Source: Liopterus haemorrhoidalis (lineage: Eukaryota > Arthropoda > Insecta > Coleoptera > Dytiscidae). Taken from it: a DNA stretch of 64,000 bases. This document shows positions 21,932 to 33,301 of this stretch, one piece after another; the stretch's first letter is position 1, and every line of letters begins with the position of its first letter. The notes beneath the pieces were generated by a model. That model was not told where the DNA came from and searched no databases. It saw only the letters and a program-made list of their open reading frames with translations. The stretch lies in NCBI GenBank assembly GCA_963971575.1, contig OZ020623.1, positions 11,472,980 through 11,536,979 on the forward strand, written 5' to 3'. The position numbers and the translations under genes are program-made.

Positions 21932-22794
21932 TGGTCTATTTCAAAGTAGAAAAATGTGTGTAAGAAGATAGGAGCTGTTTGTCCTTGCTTGATTGGTTGC
22001 CATGGGATTGGTTTAGATCGTCATCCCTATTACACTGTAAAAATATTGTTTTTAGTCCAAGTTGATAGATGTTCAGTGTCGTACATTGGAAATATATATT
22101 ATTTAATTTTTCTCATATATTTTGTTATTATTTATATATTTAGATATTTAGATATTTACATATTTAGATTTTATTTATATTCTTGGCGTAGATTTTATGG
22201 AGAAAATTCTCCATGTAATTTGTTTTTACGCAGTTATATATTTTTTAGGTTATCTGACATATAAATATTTTTTGACACTTGATAATTAACAGATCAAGAG
22301 AGAGGACTAATGTGAGACCAAAAGACAGCCCAGCTGATTGTGCCCAAAGAAAAAGTTATTGATATAATTTTTAGACCTTCATATATACATATATTTTTAA
22401 TTTTTATTTACAATAATTATTTAAATAAGAAACTTTAGCTCTGAAGATATATTGTTTGTTTTATTGCTTTATTTAAACTGTTTTAGCCAAATCTCTCATT
22501 TTATACATATATAGTACATAATTTTTAAAATTAATATTTTTTGAACTTTTTCAAATTTCCCATTAAACTGAATTTATGTCGTATAAATAACGTAAGTGTA
22601 TTATCTGCCTTGTTTATTTCAATATCTTATTAACCTTTTTTATATTAAAAAAAAAAAATCATTTGCTAACCCAGTTGCTACGCCCATGCCCTAGTTGTAA
22701 CTTATTTTTAATTTCCCGCTATACTGTATTTGATCAGTGTAAATCGTACTTGGTTCGCAGCGCTATCTACTTTTTTCTACTTTGAAATAGACCA
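21932..22794. mobile_element. MITE with TA target duplication
   Basis: TA at 21930-21931 and 22795-22796 flanks the inverted ends TGGTCTATTTCAAAGTAGAA and its complement. TA duplication suggests mobilisation by a Tc1/mariner transposase. The 863-bp interior contains AT-rich sequence with no family motif; the 102-residue frame at 21956 is not supported. Confidence 0.75.
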
Positions 22795-22796
22795 TA

Positions 22797-23304
22797 GATA
22801 TACAACTTTTTGGTTTCTTCTTATTCTTATTAAATAACTACAAAACTCTGACACAACTCCTAAAAACAACCTCGACAAAAAAGCAAAGTAACAAATCTCC
22901 CTTTTTCCCATTTTATAATATTTAACACCTTCCTAATGCATCATCCTTCATTCTATTATCCTTCTTTATTCAATACCCGTTTCATCACGCACTTGTACAG
23001 CCGTTTTTCTTCGCATATCTCCTCTAATCAATCAAGTTTTTTAGCTGTTGAACATAGCTCATGTTGCCAACATAAAGTCATTTTCACACACCCAGTAACA
23101 CGTGTAGGGAACACTGTGGTTTGGTAGACCTGATATTAATAACAGGACATCCTTGAATAGGACGCAATCCTTTGTTCTAACCCTCTAGGTTGATAATGAA
23201 GTTTATTATTACGAGTGACATTTCTTTAGAGACTAGATTTTGTTTATTATCTCATGAAAATATATTAATTTTTTTAGTTATACGTAAAAGATACGTAAAA
23301 AAAG
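22797..23304. other. No gene seen
   Basis: AT-rich; the frame at 22936 has no motif. Confidence 0.45.
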
Positions 23305-23362
23305 TTATGTAAAGTGTGAATTTCCACACACTTCAGGTTTTTGCAGGTATTTAATAAGTGTA
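23305..23362 (+). repeat. Family Y left-end fragment
   Basis: AAAGTGTGAATTTCCACACA and GCAGGTATTTAATAAGTG match the Y leader. The match stops at the TA where the long-TIR Tc1/mariner element was inserted. The remainder of Y is not found on the other side. Confidence 0.65.
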
Positions 23363-23364
23363 TA

Positions 23365-24558
23365 GTTTCATTCGCGATAAGTTGAAGTGACTATCTACTT
23401 ATGGTCCTAAACACAGTGAGTGGTAATTACAAATAACTCTAACCCCTTGTTTGTACCCATAAACTAGCCAGAGATGTATCAGGTATAAATTACATTACAC
23501 CATGTAATGACACAATTGTAACAAGAAATAAACATAAGATATCATCAAAATAAACTTTATTTTTATTACAAATACAATTAATTTATAGAACTTTTAATTA
23601 AATTTAAAACATCACAATTAGTATTTAAAACATTACAATAAAATAAATTTTAAATTAAATAATGTTTAAGATAAAAAAAAATCTTACAAGTCCAAATCAT
23701 TCTCTGAATCAGTCTCTAAATTAATGATTATAGAACGTTCTATTTGAATATAACTGTCCTCATTTTTAATAACATGATTTACACAATTTTTCCAACTATC
23801 TACAGGGATATTTTCCACGCCATAAGGTCACCTTTGAATAATTAATTTCACACTGGTCTTGGATTAATCTTTTGAGCAATATGTCCAATGTTGGCACATT
23901 TTGTTCGGTGTACATTTGGTAAATTTTTTGCCGTATTACATCTTTCTGGAAACCATCCAAACATTTTGATATGCCTGAATCCTTTCGTTTTCTTCTCCTA
24001 TCAATGGATTTATTTACAATATTCCATACTGTTGTCATCGCTACTTTCGTTGCCTTGCTTGTCTCTTCTAATGTCGCTTGTTTGTTTTTGCGGTTCCTTA
24101 AATATAAATACACATTGGCCACAATTTCTTTAGTTTCTACAGGTAAATATATACAAGCTTTTTCCAGATTTTTTTTTATTGTATCTTGCACTATATCATC
24201 ATCTTCTATCATGGTCACATAATCATCTGCTTCATTTGCTTGCACAGAAGTTAATTGTTCGTTCCAAGGACGCTACATTTTTCTAACACGTACTGAACTA
24301 TTTAACACAAATCACAAGTTATCTGATAGAAAATTCAAAGCGAAGTGAAAAGATATTTAAAACATCTGCAATTTATACCTGATACATCACTGACTAGTTT
24401 ATGGGTGCAAACAAGGGATTAGTGTAATTTGTAATTACCACCCACAGTGTTTAGGACCATAAGTATCTACTTATGGTCTACTATATTTATAAGTGGAAGT
24501 GGAAATGGATACTAAGTGGAAGTGACTATCTGTCACTTCAACTTATCGTGAAACAAAC
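23365..24558 (-). mobile_element. Long-TIR Tc1/mariner element, internally deleted copy 1
   Basis: Ends are flanked by TA (23363-23364, 24559-24560) and share about 100 bp of inverted sequence, including CTACTTATGGTCCTAAACAC and CCCATAAACTAG. The right end contains an extra rearranged block (24475-24530). Compared with 46610-48366, the catalytic part of the transposase is gone. Confidence 0.85.
23796..24245 (-). pseudogene. Transposase N-terminus of the long-TIR element
   Basis: The frame has an acidic start, then ETKEIVANVYLYLRNRKNKQ and TSKATKVAMTTVWNIVNKSI, a helix-turn-helix pair, and a second DNA-binding segment with VIRQKIYQMYTEQNVPTLDI. It then runs into a fused remnant near 23800. 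The DDE catalytic domain has been deleted, so only DNA binding could remain. The equivalent segment in the longer copy is at 47800-48185. Confidence 0.75.
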
Positions 24559-24560
24559 TA

Positions 24561-26793
24561 TACGAGGCCTACCTTTTAAGTTTTTAAAAAACTACAAAAG
24601 AAAAAAAATTTTTTGGAACAAACTTTTATTGTTTTTCAAAATATTTAAGATTTATACACTTTTGCATGCGTTCAAACCAATTCTCGAAACATAATTTCCA
24701 GTCTGAAGATGGTATCTCAAAAACATAGTTTTGGAAGGCTTCAACGGTTCTTGAAAATGATGAAAATCGCTGTCCACGAAGTTTTTGTTTGACGTTGGGG
24801 AACAAAAAAGTCTTTAGGGGATAAATCAGGTGAATACGAGCAATAAGACATTAATTCGATGTTTTTCTCCTTCAAATAATCAATTGTTTGACGTGCTGTG
24901 TTGGAGCTTGCATTGACATAATGCGACGTTTTTGGTAGTTTTTCCTGATTTTGTCGATGACTTCTGGCAAATAAATTGTTGCGTACCATTCAACATTAAC
25001 TGTTCTCCGATCCTCTAAAGGAATGGTTGCGTCCAGTACAACCGAAAAAACAAGCAATAATTTTCTTGGAAATGATTCGTGAACGAACAACTTTTGTAGG
25101 TTTCGGTTCATCTTAGAAGCCGCAAATAGTGGATTGTTGCTTAGTTTCCGGTTCATATGAATAAATCCAAGTTTTCCCTTACACTAATCAACACGAGCCT
25201 TTTTTGAGCTTGGGTCAAATTATGCGGAATCCAGTGGGAAGAAACTTTTTCACAGCTAAATGTTCATGTAAAATCGAATGTATTGCAGTCTGCTATATGC
25301 TAAAGGATGTCTCTATCTCACGGTCAGTCACATGCCAATCTTCTTCAATCATTTTGCGCACAGCATCGATGTTTTATTGGATCACAACCGATTTTGGTCG
25401 ACCTACACGTGATTCAACACTGATGGATGCACGATCACGACGAAATTCTGCAAACCAATAGGGGATACGCATAAAATTTATATTTTCTTAAAACATTTTT
25501 TTGATATGTTAATGTTAGTTATGCCACCTAACAAAACAAAAATCACATTTTAATTCATTTTACAGCCAAATTTTTTAATTAAAATATTGTAAATTTGAAA
25601 TAAACCGACCACGGCGCGAAGGTTGCCGAGTAAATACGACACAGATACAGCTACAACATAATCTTTACGTGTGTATATTGTATTGTTCGAGAGTTTTGTA
25701 TTTGTTGTTAAACAATTTTTCACGCACCTTTATTATTAAAATGGCAGATAAAGATTTTGTTAGGGCTCAGAGTGATAATTTCATAAAGTTTAAAACACAC
25801 AACATAAAGTTTACTTTTTTCTGAAATATCGGTTTTATTTCGCCTCATAGCTTTCAGCCAGAAATTTCGCCTTTTCTGTTTTTTTGCCATCAGGTAATGA
25901 TATAAATTGTTCTTTTTTTTATTTCTGTTTGAACAATTTGTGCAGATCGGTACTAAACAATATTATCGACTATGTTTCGAAGAACTGGGGCCTGGATCCA
26001 TATTTTATATACATTAATATAAAATTTAATTCGGTAACCATGCATAAATTGTTTTTATTTTTTATAGAATTAAACTTTATTTTAATTAAAATCACTCTTA
26101 CTTTACATAACCTATAAATGTTATACAAGCAAATAAGATCACAACAGTACACTGGGTAGGCTAGTAGTGTACTGCGTCACTTAGAAGGGGTATGACGTCA
26201 CACGTCGTTTTCGCGCGCTACATACATTTATGATTTTTTAAGCCTTCAAATTAAAACAAAAAAAATGCAAAACTGTTTTTTATGTTTATATGCAACAAGA
26301 GGAATATAATAACAAATTAAAATAAAATCATGCCTATCCCCTATTGTAAACAGATGGTGCTCCATTACTAAGAGTTGATCGAAACGAATCAATGCATTGT
26401 TGTTGAGTTAGGCCTTTACTAAAATCGTGAAAAATCGTCCAACGAAAACCTTCACGAGAAATATCCACAAACTTCTTTTTTTAACGCTCACTGTCAACAA
26501 ACTACTCGGTCGATTTATAGCTTCCACTCCTTATGTCCAAGTTTGTAAATAAATGAAAAATTTCATATTCTATACTTCTGGCAGAGTAATTATTATTTAT
26601 AAACATTAATAAATTAAAAATGAATAATTAATTAGCCAAATTAATAAATTGCTTACTGTCAACAAACTACTTGGTCAATTTATAAGCTGCCACTGATATC
26701 ACAATAACAAATGTCAAATTTTATAAATATAGTAATGACACATTTCAATATTGCCATCTAGTGGTCGTTTGTAAAAACATAAAAGATAACCCC
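24561..26793 (-). mobile_element. mariner pseudogene split by a nested insertion
   Basis: Minus-strand mariner. Near 25450 the frame gives WFAEFRRDRAS and SRVGRPKSVV; further on come a frame with HYVNASSNTARQTIDYLKEK and SYCSYSPDLSPKDFF (third catalytic Asp). The catalytic Asp in the usual HHDNASSHTA motif is replaced by Val. Frames at 24741 and 24872 overlap out of phase, so at least one shift is present. The N-terminal part continues at 26345-26520, beyond an 883-bp element. The outer end is partly duplicated: CTGTCAACAAACTACT occurs at about 26487 and 26653. A sister fragment is at 33302-33870. Confidence 0.8.
25460..26342. mobile_element. 883-bp element inserted in the mariner pseudogene
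   Basis: Ends AGGGGATACGCAT and ATGCCTATCCCCT are inverted with one mismatch. The flanks and the uninterrupted sister at 33610-33625 (TTTACAATTGGTTTGC) define an insertion into CCAATTG with duplication of AT. A short ATG frame near 25741 (MADKDFVRAQSDNFIKFK) has no known motif. The 2-bp duplication and ends suggest a Harbinger-related (ISL2EU-like) non-autonomous element, but that is inference. Confidence 0.75.
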
Positions 26794-27370
26794 CGTACAA
26801 GTTTTGCATCTATTTCTAGTTTCATAGTATTCTATATTTAATCTAGTGTTGCCAACTTATAAATTCAATAGTAATAAAGTCCCTAACCACAGACGAGGTG
26901 TTGGTGGTGTATTATCAAACTACCTTCTACACTAAATTACAATTTAACTAAGCAGGTAATCCCCGGTTACTTTGATCTAGACTTAGTGCATTGTGCACTG
27001 CACACCATCGCCTGTTCTAGCCAGTTCACTCATTGACATGTGCAGCTGTTTCACATTCATTAATCATTGTAAATACATCGGAATGATGTTTAGCTAATTT
27101 CAGACGTTTAATTGATGATTTTAGATAGTTGCTAATGTAATTGGGTTTATGTTGCTGTGTCGAAACTACTCATTTTTGTTGGAAGTTTGTTGTTAATGAC
27201 TATAGCATCAAGACTACATTTTAAAGTTTATATAAGAGCTGAAGATTTAGGCATCGATGTTGTGCAGTTGGCCTAATATCAAAAGTAGCATTTTTATCTT
27301 TCCCGCATACACTGTTTACCATATTAAGGCTCAGTCCTTCCACCTTCAGATAAGCCTCTAGATAACTATA
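26794..27370. other. No gene seen
   Basis: No coding signal or recognisable repeat ends between two mariner elements. Confidence 0.45.
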
Positions 27371-28656
27371 CCAGGTCTACAAGTAGGAAATGCGGATTTT
27401 TTTCAAACTTGCCGCGCAAACAGAGTGTATAGTTCAAAGTTTCAACACATATGGCGTTTTGTTAAGTTATCATTAAGTGTCAAATGCGTATAGGTTATAA
27501 TTTGAAAAGTGATCATATAGTTTTGTTTTACTGTGTTAAAAATTTCAAATTTTGTGCCAAATAAAGAGCATTCGCGGACAGCACTACTGTTTTATTTTCA
27601 TTTGAAAAAAACTGCTGCTGAATCATACCGACTGCTTCGAGAAGCTTATGGTGAATATGCTCCATCGCAAGATACGTGTGAACGATGGTTTCGGCGTTTC
27701 AAAAGTGGTGACTTTGATCTTACAGACAAAGAACATGGAAAACCTCCAAAAAAATATGAAGATACAAAATTGGAAACATTGCTACAGGAAGACGATAGTC
27801 AATCACAAAAACAACTAGCAGAGCAGTTAGGCGTTAGTCAACAAGCTGTTTCCAATCGCCTACGAGAGATGGGTAAGATCCAGAAAGTCGGCAGATGGGT
27901 TCCACATGCATTGAATGAGAGGCAGATGGAAAATCGCAAAAACACTTGTGAAATTTTGTTTGCACGATACAAAAGAAAGTCTTTTTTGCATCGTATCATT
28001 ACTGGCGATGAAAAATGGATTTATTTTGAAAATCCCAAACGCAAAAAATCATGGGTGAACCGAGGCTCACCATCCACATCAACTGCAAGACCGAATCGTT
28101 TTGGCAAAAAGACAATGCTCTGTACTTGGTGGGACCAAAAGGGTGTGGTCTATTATGAATTGTTAAAACCTGGTGAAACAGTTAATACCCAACGCTACCA
28201 ACAACGACTGATCGAATTGAACCATTCGCTGCTCATAAAACGACCAGAATAGGAAAGAAGGCAGCACAAGGTAATCTTTCTTCACGATAACGCTCCATCA
28301 CATAAGGCAAAAGCAGTTTGCAACACATTGGAGGCACTCAAGTGGGAAGTGCTACCCCATGTCGCTTACTCACCAGACTTGGCCCCTTCAGATTACCACT
28401 TGTTCGCATCGATGGGTCACGCACTTGCCGAGCAGTACTTTTGTTCATATGAAAATGTGAAAGAATGGCTTGATGAATGGTTTGCGGGGAAAGGGGAAGA
28501 GTTCTACTGGCGAGGTATTCACAAATTGCCTGAAAGATGGTGAAAATGTATAACTTCTAATGGAGCATACTTTGAATAAATAAACTTTTACTGTTCTTTT
28601 GAGTTTAATGTGTTTTATTTTAAAAAAAAATCCGCATTTCATACTTGTAGACCTGG
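27371..28656 (+). mobile_element. Complete mariner element, 1286 bp
   Basis: TA at 27369-27370 and 28657-28658 flanks inverted ends CCAGGTCTACAAGTAGGAAA and TTTCATACTTGTAGACCTGG that match for about 33 bp with one mismatch. The length is typical of mariner. It encloses one transposase frame with two lesions. It is the best preserved DD34D copy here; the sibling at 2749-3661 is truncated. Confidence 0.93.
27542..28543 (+). pseudogene. mariner DD34D transposase with start loss and one stop
   Basis: The enzyme would bind the TIRs and cut and paste the element at TA sites in the nucleus. The N-terminal helix-turn-helix region (PNKEHSRTALLFYF, then SQKQLAEQLGVSQQAVSNRL) is followed by WVPHALNERQ. 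The catalytic residues are all present: Asp near residue 156 (TGDEKW), near 249 (HDNAPSH) and near 284 (SPDLAPSDYHLF). The last two have 34 residues between them, the DD34D spacing. The codon that is ATG in the sibling is ATT here (27542-27544), and TAG at 28250-28252 replaces a Tyr codon. Apart from these the 334-codon frame is intact to the TGA at 28541, so inactivation looks recent. Confidence 0.92.
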
Positions 28657-28732
28657 TATGAGACATAAGGTTATGTGACACTTTCTGTGCTGAATAAATG
28701 TCATGAGACTGATGTATTAAATTCACTGATTA

Positions 28733-28820
28733 ATAATAATAATAATAATAATATTTATTAATCCTTTAAATACAGGACTGCATGTAGGATATGTCAGTAC
28801 ATGTATTTACAATTTAACTT
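28733..28820 (-). mobile_element. LINE 3' end fragment
   Basis: An (AAT)n run followed by TTTATTAATCC and AT-rich text resembles the reversed 3' ends seen at 9217 and 39646. It has no coding part. Weakly supported. Confidence 0.35.
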
Positions 28821-28830
28821 CTAAAATATA

Positions 28831-29039
28831 CAGAGTGATTATTTAATGGCGAGACGACGTCACTGGAAGTTTTAATAATTTGCCGTTTCATACGCATCGT
28901 AGCAGGCGACTATGCTCGCATGCGCATAATCTTTTTTTCTTCATAATCATAGTTATTATAGTCACAGTATTCACCAGTATTTCTGCTAGAAGGCACGTAA
29001 AATTTGGTGACGTCGTCTCGCCATTAAATAATCACTTTG
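28831..29039. mobile_element. 209-bp MITE with TA target duplication
   Basis: TA at 28829-28830 and 29040-29041 flanks inverted ends CAGAGTGATTATTTAATGGC and its near-complement, extended by GAGACGACGTCAC to about 38 bp. Its size, TA duplication and long TIRs fit a Tc1/mariner-type MITE. Confidence 0.88.
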
Positions 29040-29041
29040 TA

Positions 29042-30149
29042 AGTGACGACCTAAAAAAAAAAAGTCCTCATCTCTATTTTTAAATAGATTTATTTACCTA
29101 AAACGAGGGTGAAAATTTTCTAGTGTGTTTGTAGGTTTTTATTTTTATTTCCTTATTTCTTAGAGGGGGCCCGGGTTCCCGGGCCCTTCCCCTGAGTGCG
29201 CTACTGGAGGCAAGAATATACTTGTAATGTTTATTTATACAGCCATTCTCAAAACTTTTTCTAACGCCCTACATCCATTGATTTTTTCTACATATTTTTA
29301 AAAAAATTCTCAATATTCGGACCTATATCTGAAATCTAAATTGAAAATAAATTTTGCAAAGTTGTCACGCGCCATGCGAAGCCTGTACTAAATGCGAGAT
29401 CTAAAAAAAAAGTTGAATTTCCTAATTTAAAATCAATATGACTATAAATACAGAAAGCATAAATGATAAAAAATAAATTATAGAATTTAAAATATTTAAA
29501 AATATGCTGCTTTCAATGCTTTACGAATATAAATATCAGATAATTATATGTAATGGTTTTCAGGGCTTTAATCGAATACATTTTCCAACAGAAAAGAGAA
29601 TATTTTTAAAATAAGTGGTAGAACTGTGCTTTTTATAAAGACTGTACACTTGACACTGCATATTGAAGTCATTTTTACATATTAAAAATTTTAATATGCA
29701 ACTAATAACTAGATTCCATGATATTAAAAATTTTATTAGTTATTTGCATTTGGGTTTTGCAGAGTTAAAGTTGTGGTGTAATAATGAAAATTATTTACGA
29801 CTAGAAATATAAAATTCATAAAAAAATGTATTGTTAATTTTCCTTTTTCAAAAAAAATATATGAAAAATTTAAAGGAACAACGGTCATTGTTGCTTTGTT
29901 CTTGGGTAGGTTGTACATAACCTAAGTGGTTTCCATAATAAAATTGTATCGGAACTGAAAAAGTCCAGGCCGATATGAGAACTATTCAACACGTTAAAAA
30001 ACTACACTCTTGATGGAAAAGAGTGTGGGATGAATCCCAAAAATACAAATCAAACCTATTTAAAAACTTAAGACATCATGGATCACAGACAGTTTAACTA
30101 GAAGTAACACGGAAACGATTTGGAGTTTCTTAAGTCCTCTGTGCAGTCT
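29042..30149. other. No gene seen; GC hairpin at 29167-29186
   Basis: GGGCCCGGG and CCCGGGCCC form a perfect 9-bp stem with a TT loop, an island of GC in very AT-rich sequence. An inverted pair around 29695-29745 (ATGCAACTAATAA and complement) may be another small foldback. No frame is supported. Confidence 0.5.
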
Positions 30150-30440
30150 CTTGTCAGCTGTTCTAATATTTCTTCTCCTCTTTCACATATTCTGCACTTC
30201 TTCTCTTGGTCTTGTGTCCATTACATATTTCCATTTTCTTCATTTCCTACTCTATACCTAGCTATCATCTTTGTATTTTTGCCATTTTTCATTAGGTTTT
30301 CTGCCGTTTCCATGGATACTAAAAACTTGTATCTTTTGTTGTAGTTGGAGTTGTGGCTTATAGTGTAATTCTGTGGCAAATCTGTAAGCTTACAGACAAA
30401 ATCTATAAGAAACTGTCCATAACGAAACATTATAACAACA
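30150..30440 (-). pseudogene. LINE C-terminal zinc-tail fragment
   Basis: The minus strand reads IARYRVGNEENGNM and, after a stop, CRICERGEEILEQLTRDC. This parallels IARLRCGNEERGYRYW and CRMCGEEEEDIEHVAKRC in the LINE at 51190-52345. It is a short, diverged piece with no reverse transcriptase beside it. Confidence 0.45.
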
Positions 30441-30458
30441 CATAAAACAACTCCTTAG

Positions 30459-31489
30459 TAGAGATGGGAATTTATTTTTGAATATCGATATATGCGCGAT
30501 TCGATATATCATAAGTGTGATATCGATATTCGATATATATCGAAGTAAAAATATCGATATTTTCGATATATCGAAATAACTAACACGTAACATGTAAGAT
30601 ATATAAATTACATATTTTTTGGTTGGCTTGGCGGGAAAAGAAGTCGCCAATTGACAGACAATCACTTTACAGTTGGTACTCAACCAAATACCAACCAACT
30701 TTCTAATATTATTCTTGTTAACAGCTCTCTTAATTAAATATATATACGCTGTTCACTTTTGTAAGGACAAACCAGATCTTTTGGTTACTTTTATAGTGTA
30801 TTACGGTCTTTAAATATCAATTAAAAATATTCCTTACACTGCAAAACCGTCTTTAGATTTATTGGTTATGATCATTATTAAGAAAGTGACATTTTTTATA
30901 ATTTTTTAATACCATGTCAATTTCAAAGGTGCAAATTATTGAAATTACAATTTCGTCTTACAGGCTATTCCAAACGATTAGGCGGAACTAAATGGAAATT
31001 TCGTCATTTTAGGCTGTCACGAAAAGGGACCTTGTTTGGGTTATTTCATGTTTCAGGTTTGGTATGTGAAAAATTAAAATTCCAACAGTGAAACCATGGA
31101 AACGAATGACATATTCAAATATTTTAGTTAATTTTTCCATATTTTGAAGACAAAAAAAATTAATAAATGGGATATTTTTATTAAGAATGACAAAAAACTA
31201 AAATGTAATGAAAAGGACATTTTATAATGACAATCAATTTAATCTAGAATTTGCAATGTGAGCATGATTTTCAAAGCCTAAACAAAATGACCAAAAGTCT
31301 GAATTAATTGATAAAAATTACTAGATTTCAAAAATTAGTTCCGCCTAAACGTTTGGAATAGCCTATAGTTTGTTTCTACAAAAGTGAACAGCATATATTT
31401 AAATGTAAAAAATATACAAGAATACCGATATTTTGTGCGAATATCGTTATTTTGTGCGATATATCGCATTTATATTTAATTGAAATTTA
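30459..31489. mobile_element. Possible hAT-like element with ATATCGATAT ends
   Basis: The left end TAGAGATGGGAATT is hAT-like and is followed by clustered ATATCGATAT palindromes. Similar clusters stand near 31420-31470. Inside, 30742-30770 and 31373-31401 are inverted copies (CTGTTCACTTTTGTA). An M1 MITE is nested. CTCCT occurs outside both ends but the full octamers differ, so the right boundary is uncertain. Confidence 0.45.
30962..31364. mobile_element. MITE family M1, complete copy
   Basis: Inverted ends AGGCTATTCCAAACGATTAG and its near-complement are followed on each side by GCGGAACTAA, about 30 bp in all. The 403-bp element has no frame. The left 220 bases match 2517-2748, and the ends match the MITE captured inside both CATCGATG hAT-like elements. 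Confidence 0.85.
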
Positions 31490-31671
31490 CTCCTGTTTTT
31501 TCCTATGGTCTGTTTTCTTCAAGTACACTTTAATGTCTATGTATTCTGCAATTCACCATCCTTGGAGATGATTGATGTACAGTCTGTTATGACTACGTTT
31601 AACTAACATAGGTAAATTTTGCTATTGATTGTACAATATTGTTTTCTATCATGATGTTATTGTTATAGCAC

Positions 31672-31740
31672 CTGAAGAAGCCAACAATGTTGTTGGCGAA
31701 ACGTTGTGTTTTGTTAAAATAAACGCTTCTTGTCCAAAAA
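31672..31740 (+). other. Stem-loop ending in GGCGAAACG, Penelope-like 3' end
   Basis: CTGAAGA, then a 6-bp stem GCCAAC/GTTGGC (31680-31697), then GAAACG. The same layout is found at 55680-55712 and reversed at 51040-51060. Such motifs stand near the ends of Penelope-like retroelements, some of which carry hammerhead ribozymes. An extra A separates the CUGANGA core from the stem, and I could not trace stems I and III, so no ribozyme is claimed. Confidence 0.4.
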
Positions 31741-31749
31741 GCTGAGTGA

Positions 31750-32369
31750 AATTATTTCCTACTTCTACCTAAATATTGTTATATAAATTAAAAAATTGCA
31801 TGAACTTTCTGATTACACTCCGTATTTACTGCACGATTTGAATATTTTGAACATATTTCTTAATAAGAATGTGTTCTAACATCATTTATAAATCTCCTTT
31901 TCCAAACCTGTACCATTCTGTTGTTTTATCGTCAGTTGTGTGCTTTAGAGTAAAAAATAGAATAACAAAATTCGTTTTTGTTACACTAATAAATGCATAA
32001 TATACTATTCAGTTTTAATAAACTTGCAAGTAAAACTTGTCTAGTGCAGTATCATAAAATATTAATTGTTATGACGTCATTACTATTAATTCTTCATGCA
32101 TTTATAATGCTTTGACCGTCTTCATTATTACACTTTTGTACAATATTAAAGACTATATATATGAAACTATGTTTTTAGTTATGTAAATATTCATAAAATT
32201 GTTATAACTTTAATATATTTAATTGAATAAATAATGTGGTTAAACGTATAGATTAGGGATTTCAAACTCAAAATGTATTAAATTTTACCCAATCCAGTAC
32301 CACAATTAATGTCATTTAACTGTCTAATATTTTGAGAGGCGCAATTTCAGAATTGCCACCTTAAGATTA
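31750..32369. other. No gene seen
   Basis: AT-rich; no supported feature. Confidence 0.45.
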
Positions 32370-32371
32370 TA

Positions 32372-33299
32372 CAAGGTGTCTCAAAAGAAATTTTATATTT
32401 AGTGGATCGATTAAAAAAAAAAGTAAGCCGTATATAGAAAAAATGTTTATTAATTATTAAAATACACTTTTTGGGGATTTATTTCTTAAAAATAATATCG
32501 TCTAAATGTAGACCCTCGCGTTCTCGGCACTCATTTAATCGAACAGTAAAATTACTTATGACGTCTCGGCAGGTGGACTCAGGGATGGCTGCCATTTCGT
32601 GACGGTTATGTTCTTTCAAATGCGCCAGTGAAGTCGGTTTATTGGCGTAAACTTTAGATTTAAGATAACCCCATAGGAAAAAGTCCATAGGGGTTAAATC
32701 TGGACTGCGTGGAGGCCAATTTATGTCACCTCTCCGGGAGATCAATTTGCCTGAGAAAATTTACGAAATTAAGCCTCTGACTGGCATATTGGGGCTTTAA
32801 TTCTTGCACCAATTGAATTTTGTAGGGGTGCAGCTTTAGGTCTTTGTGCATAATGCGATGTAATGATGATCTATGCACATTTAAAGCACTTGCGCGCTTC
32901 CGAATTGAAAGGTTCGGGTCGTCACGAACAGACTGATTAACATTCTCCACGTTTTCTACCGTTCTTGATGACCTAGGTCGCCCGGATTTTGATTTATCCA
33001 GCGTTGTACCAGTCTCTTCAAACTTTTTAACCCAATGTCGAATGAGAGGAATGCTTGGCGCATCATTTAAGTGGCAAAAACCTCGAATACTGCGGAATTT
33101 TCTACGCGCTACAGTCGCCGAATCACCGTTTTTGTAAAACTCTCGCACGCATAACGCGCGGTCTGCTCCCGAGAAACGCTCCATAGCGACTGAATTCCCA
33201 AGAGCCAGGCTACCGATTGACATAACCCCCGCGCCCCTCGGATACGTTTCGTTCACGCAGTAAGCTAAATAAATATAAAATTTCTTTTGAGACACCTTG
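32372..33299 (-). mobile_element. Tc1/mariner DD41D element, internally deleted
   Basis: TA at 32370-32371 and 33300-33301 flanks inverted ends CAAGGTGTCTCAAAAGAAAT and ATTTCTTTTGAGACACCTTG. The N-terminal frame (32726-33307) has the paired helix-turn-helix with SGRPRSSRTVENVENV and LNVHRSSLHRIMHKDL. The C-terminal frame (32479-32745) has SPDLTPMDFFLWGYLK with the last Asp. The junction near 32750 shows that the middle of the gene, including the first two catalytic Asp residues, was lost. The full-length relative is at 59581-60893; here the codon that is a stop in that copy (IMHKD) is intact. Confidence 0.9.
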
Positions 33300-33301
33300 T
33301 A

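Noticed and set aside
21956..22264. 102-residue frame inside the TA MITE
   Set aside because: Tyr/Ile/Phe-rich translation of AT-rich DNA within a non-coding element.
31672..31702. Confirmed hammerhead ribozyme
   Set aside because: An extra A lies between the core and stem II, and stems I and III and the cleavage site could not be identified; kept only as a finding to test.
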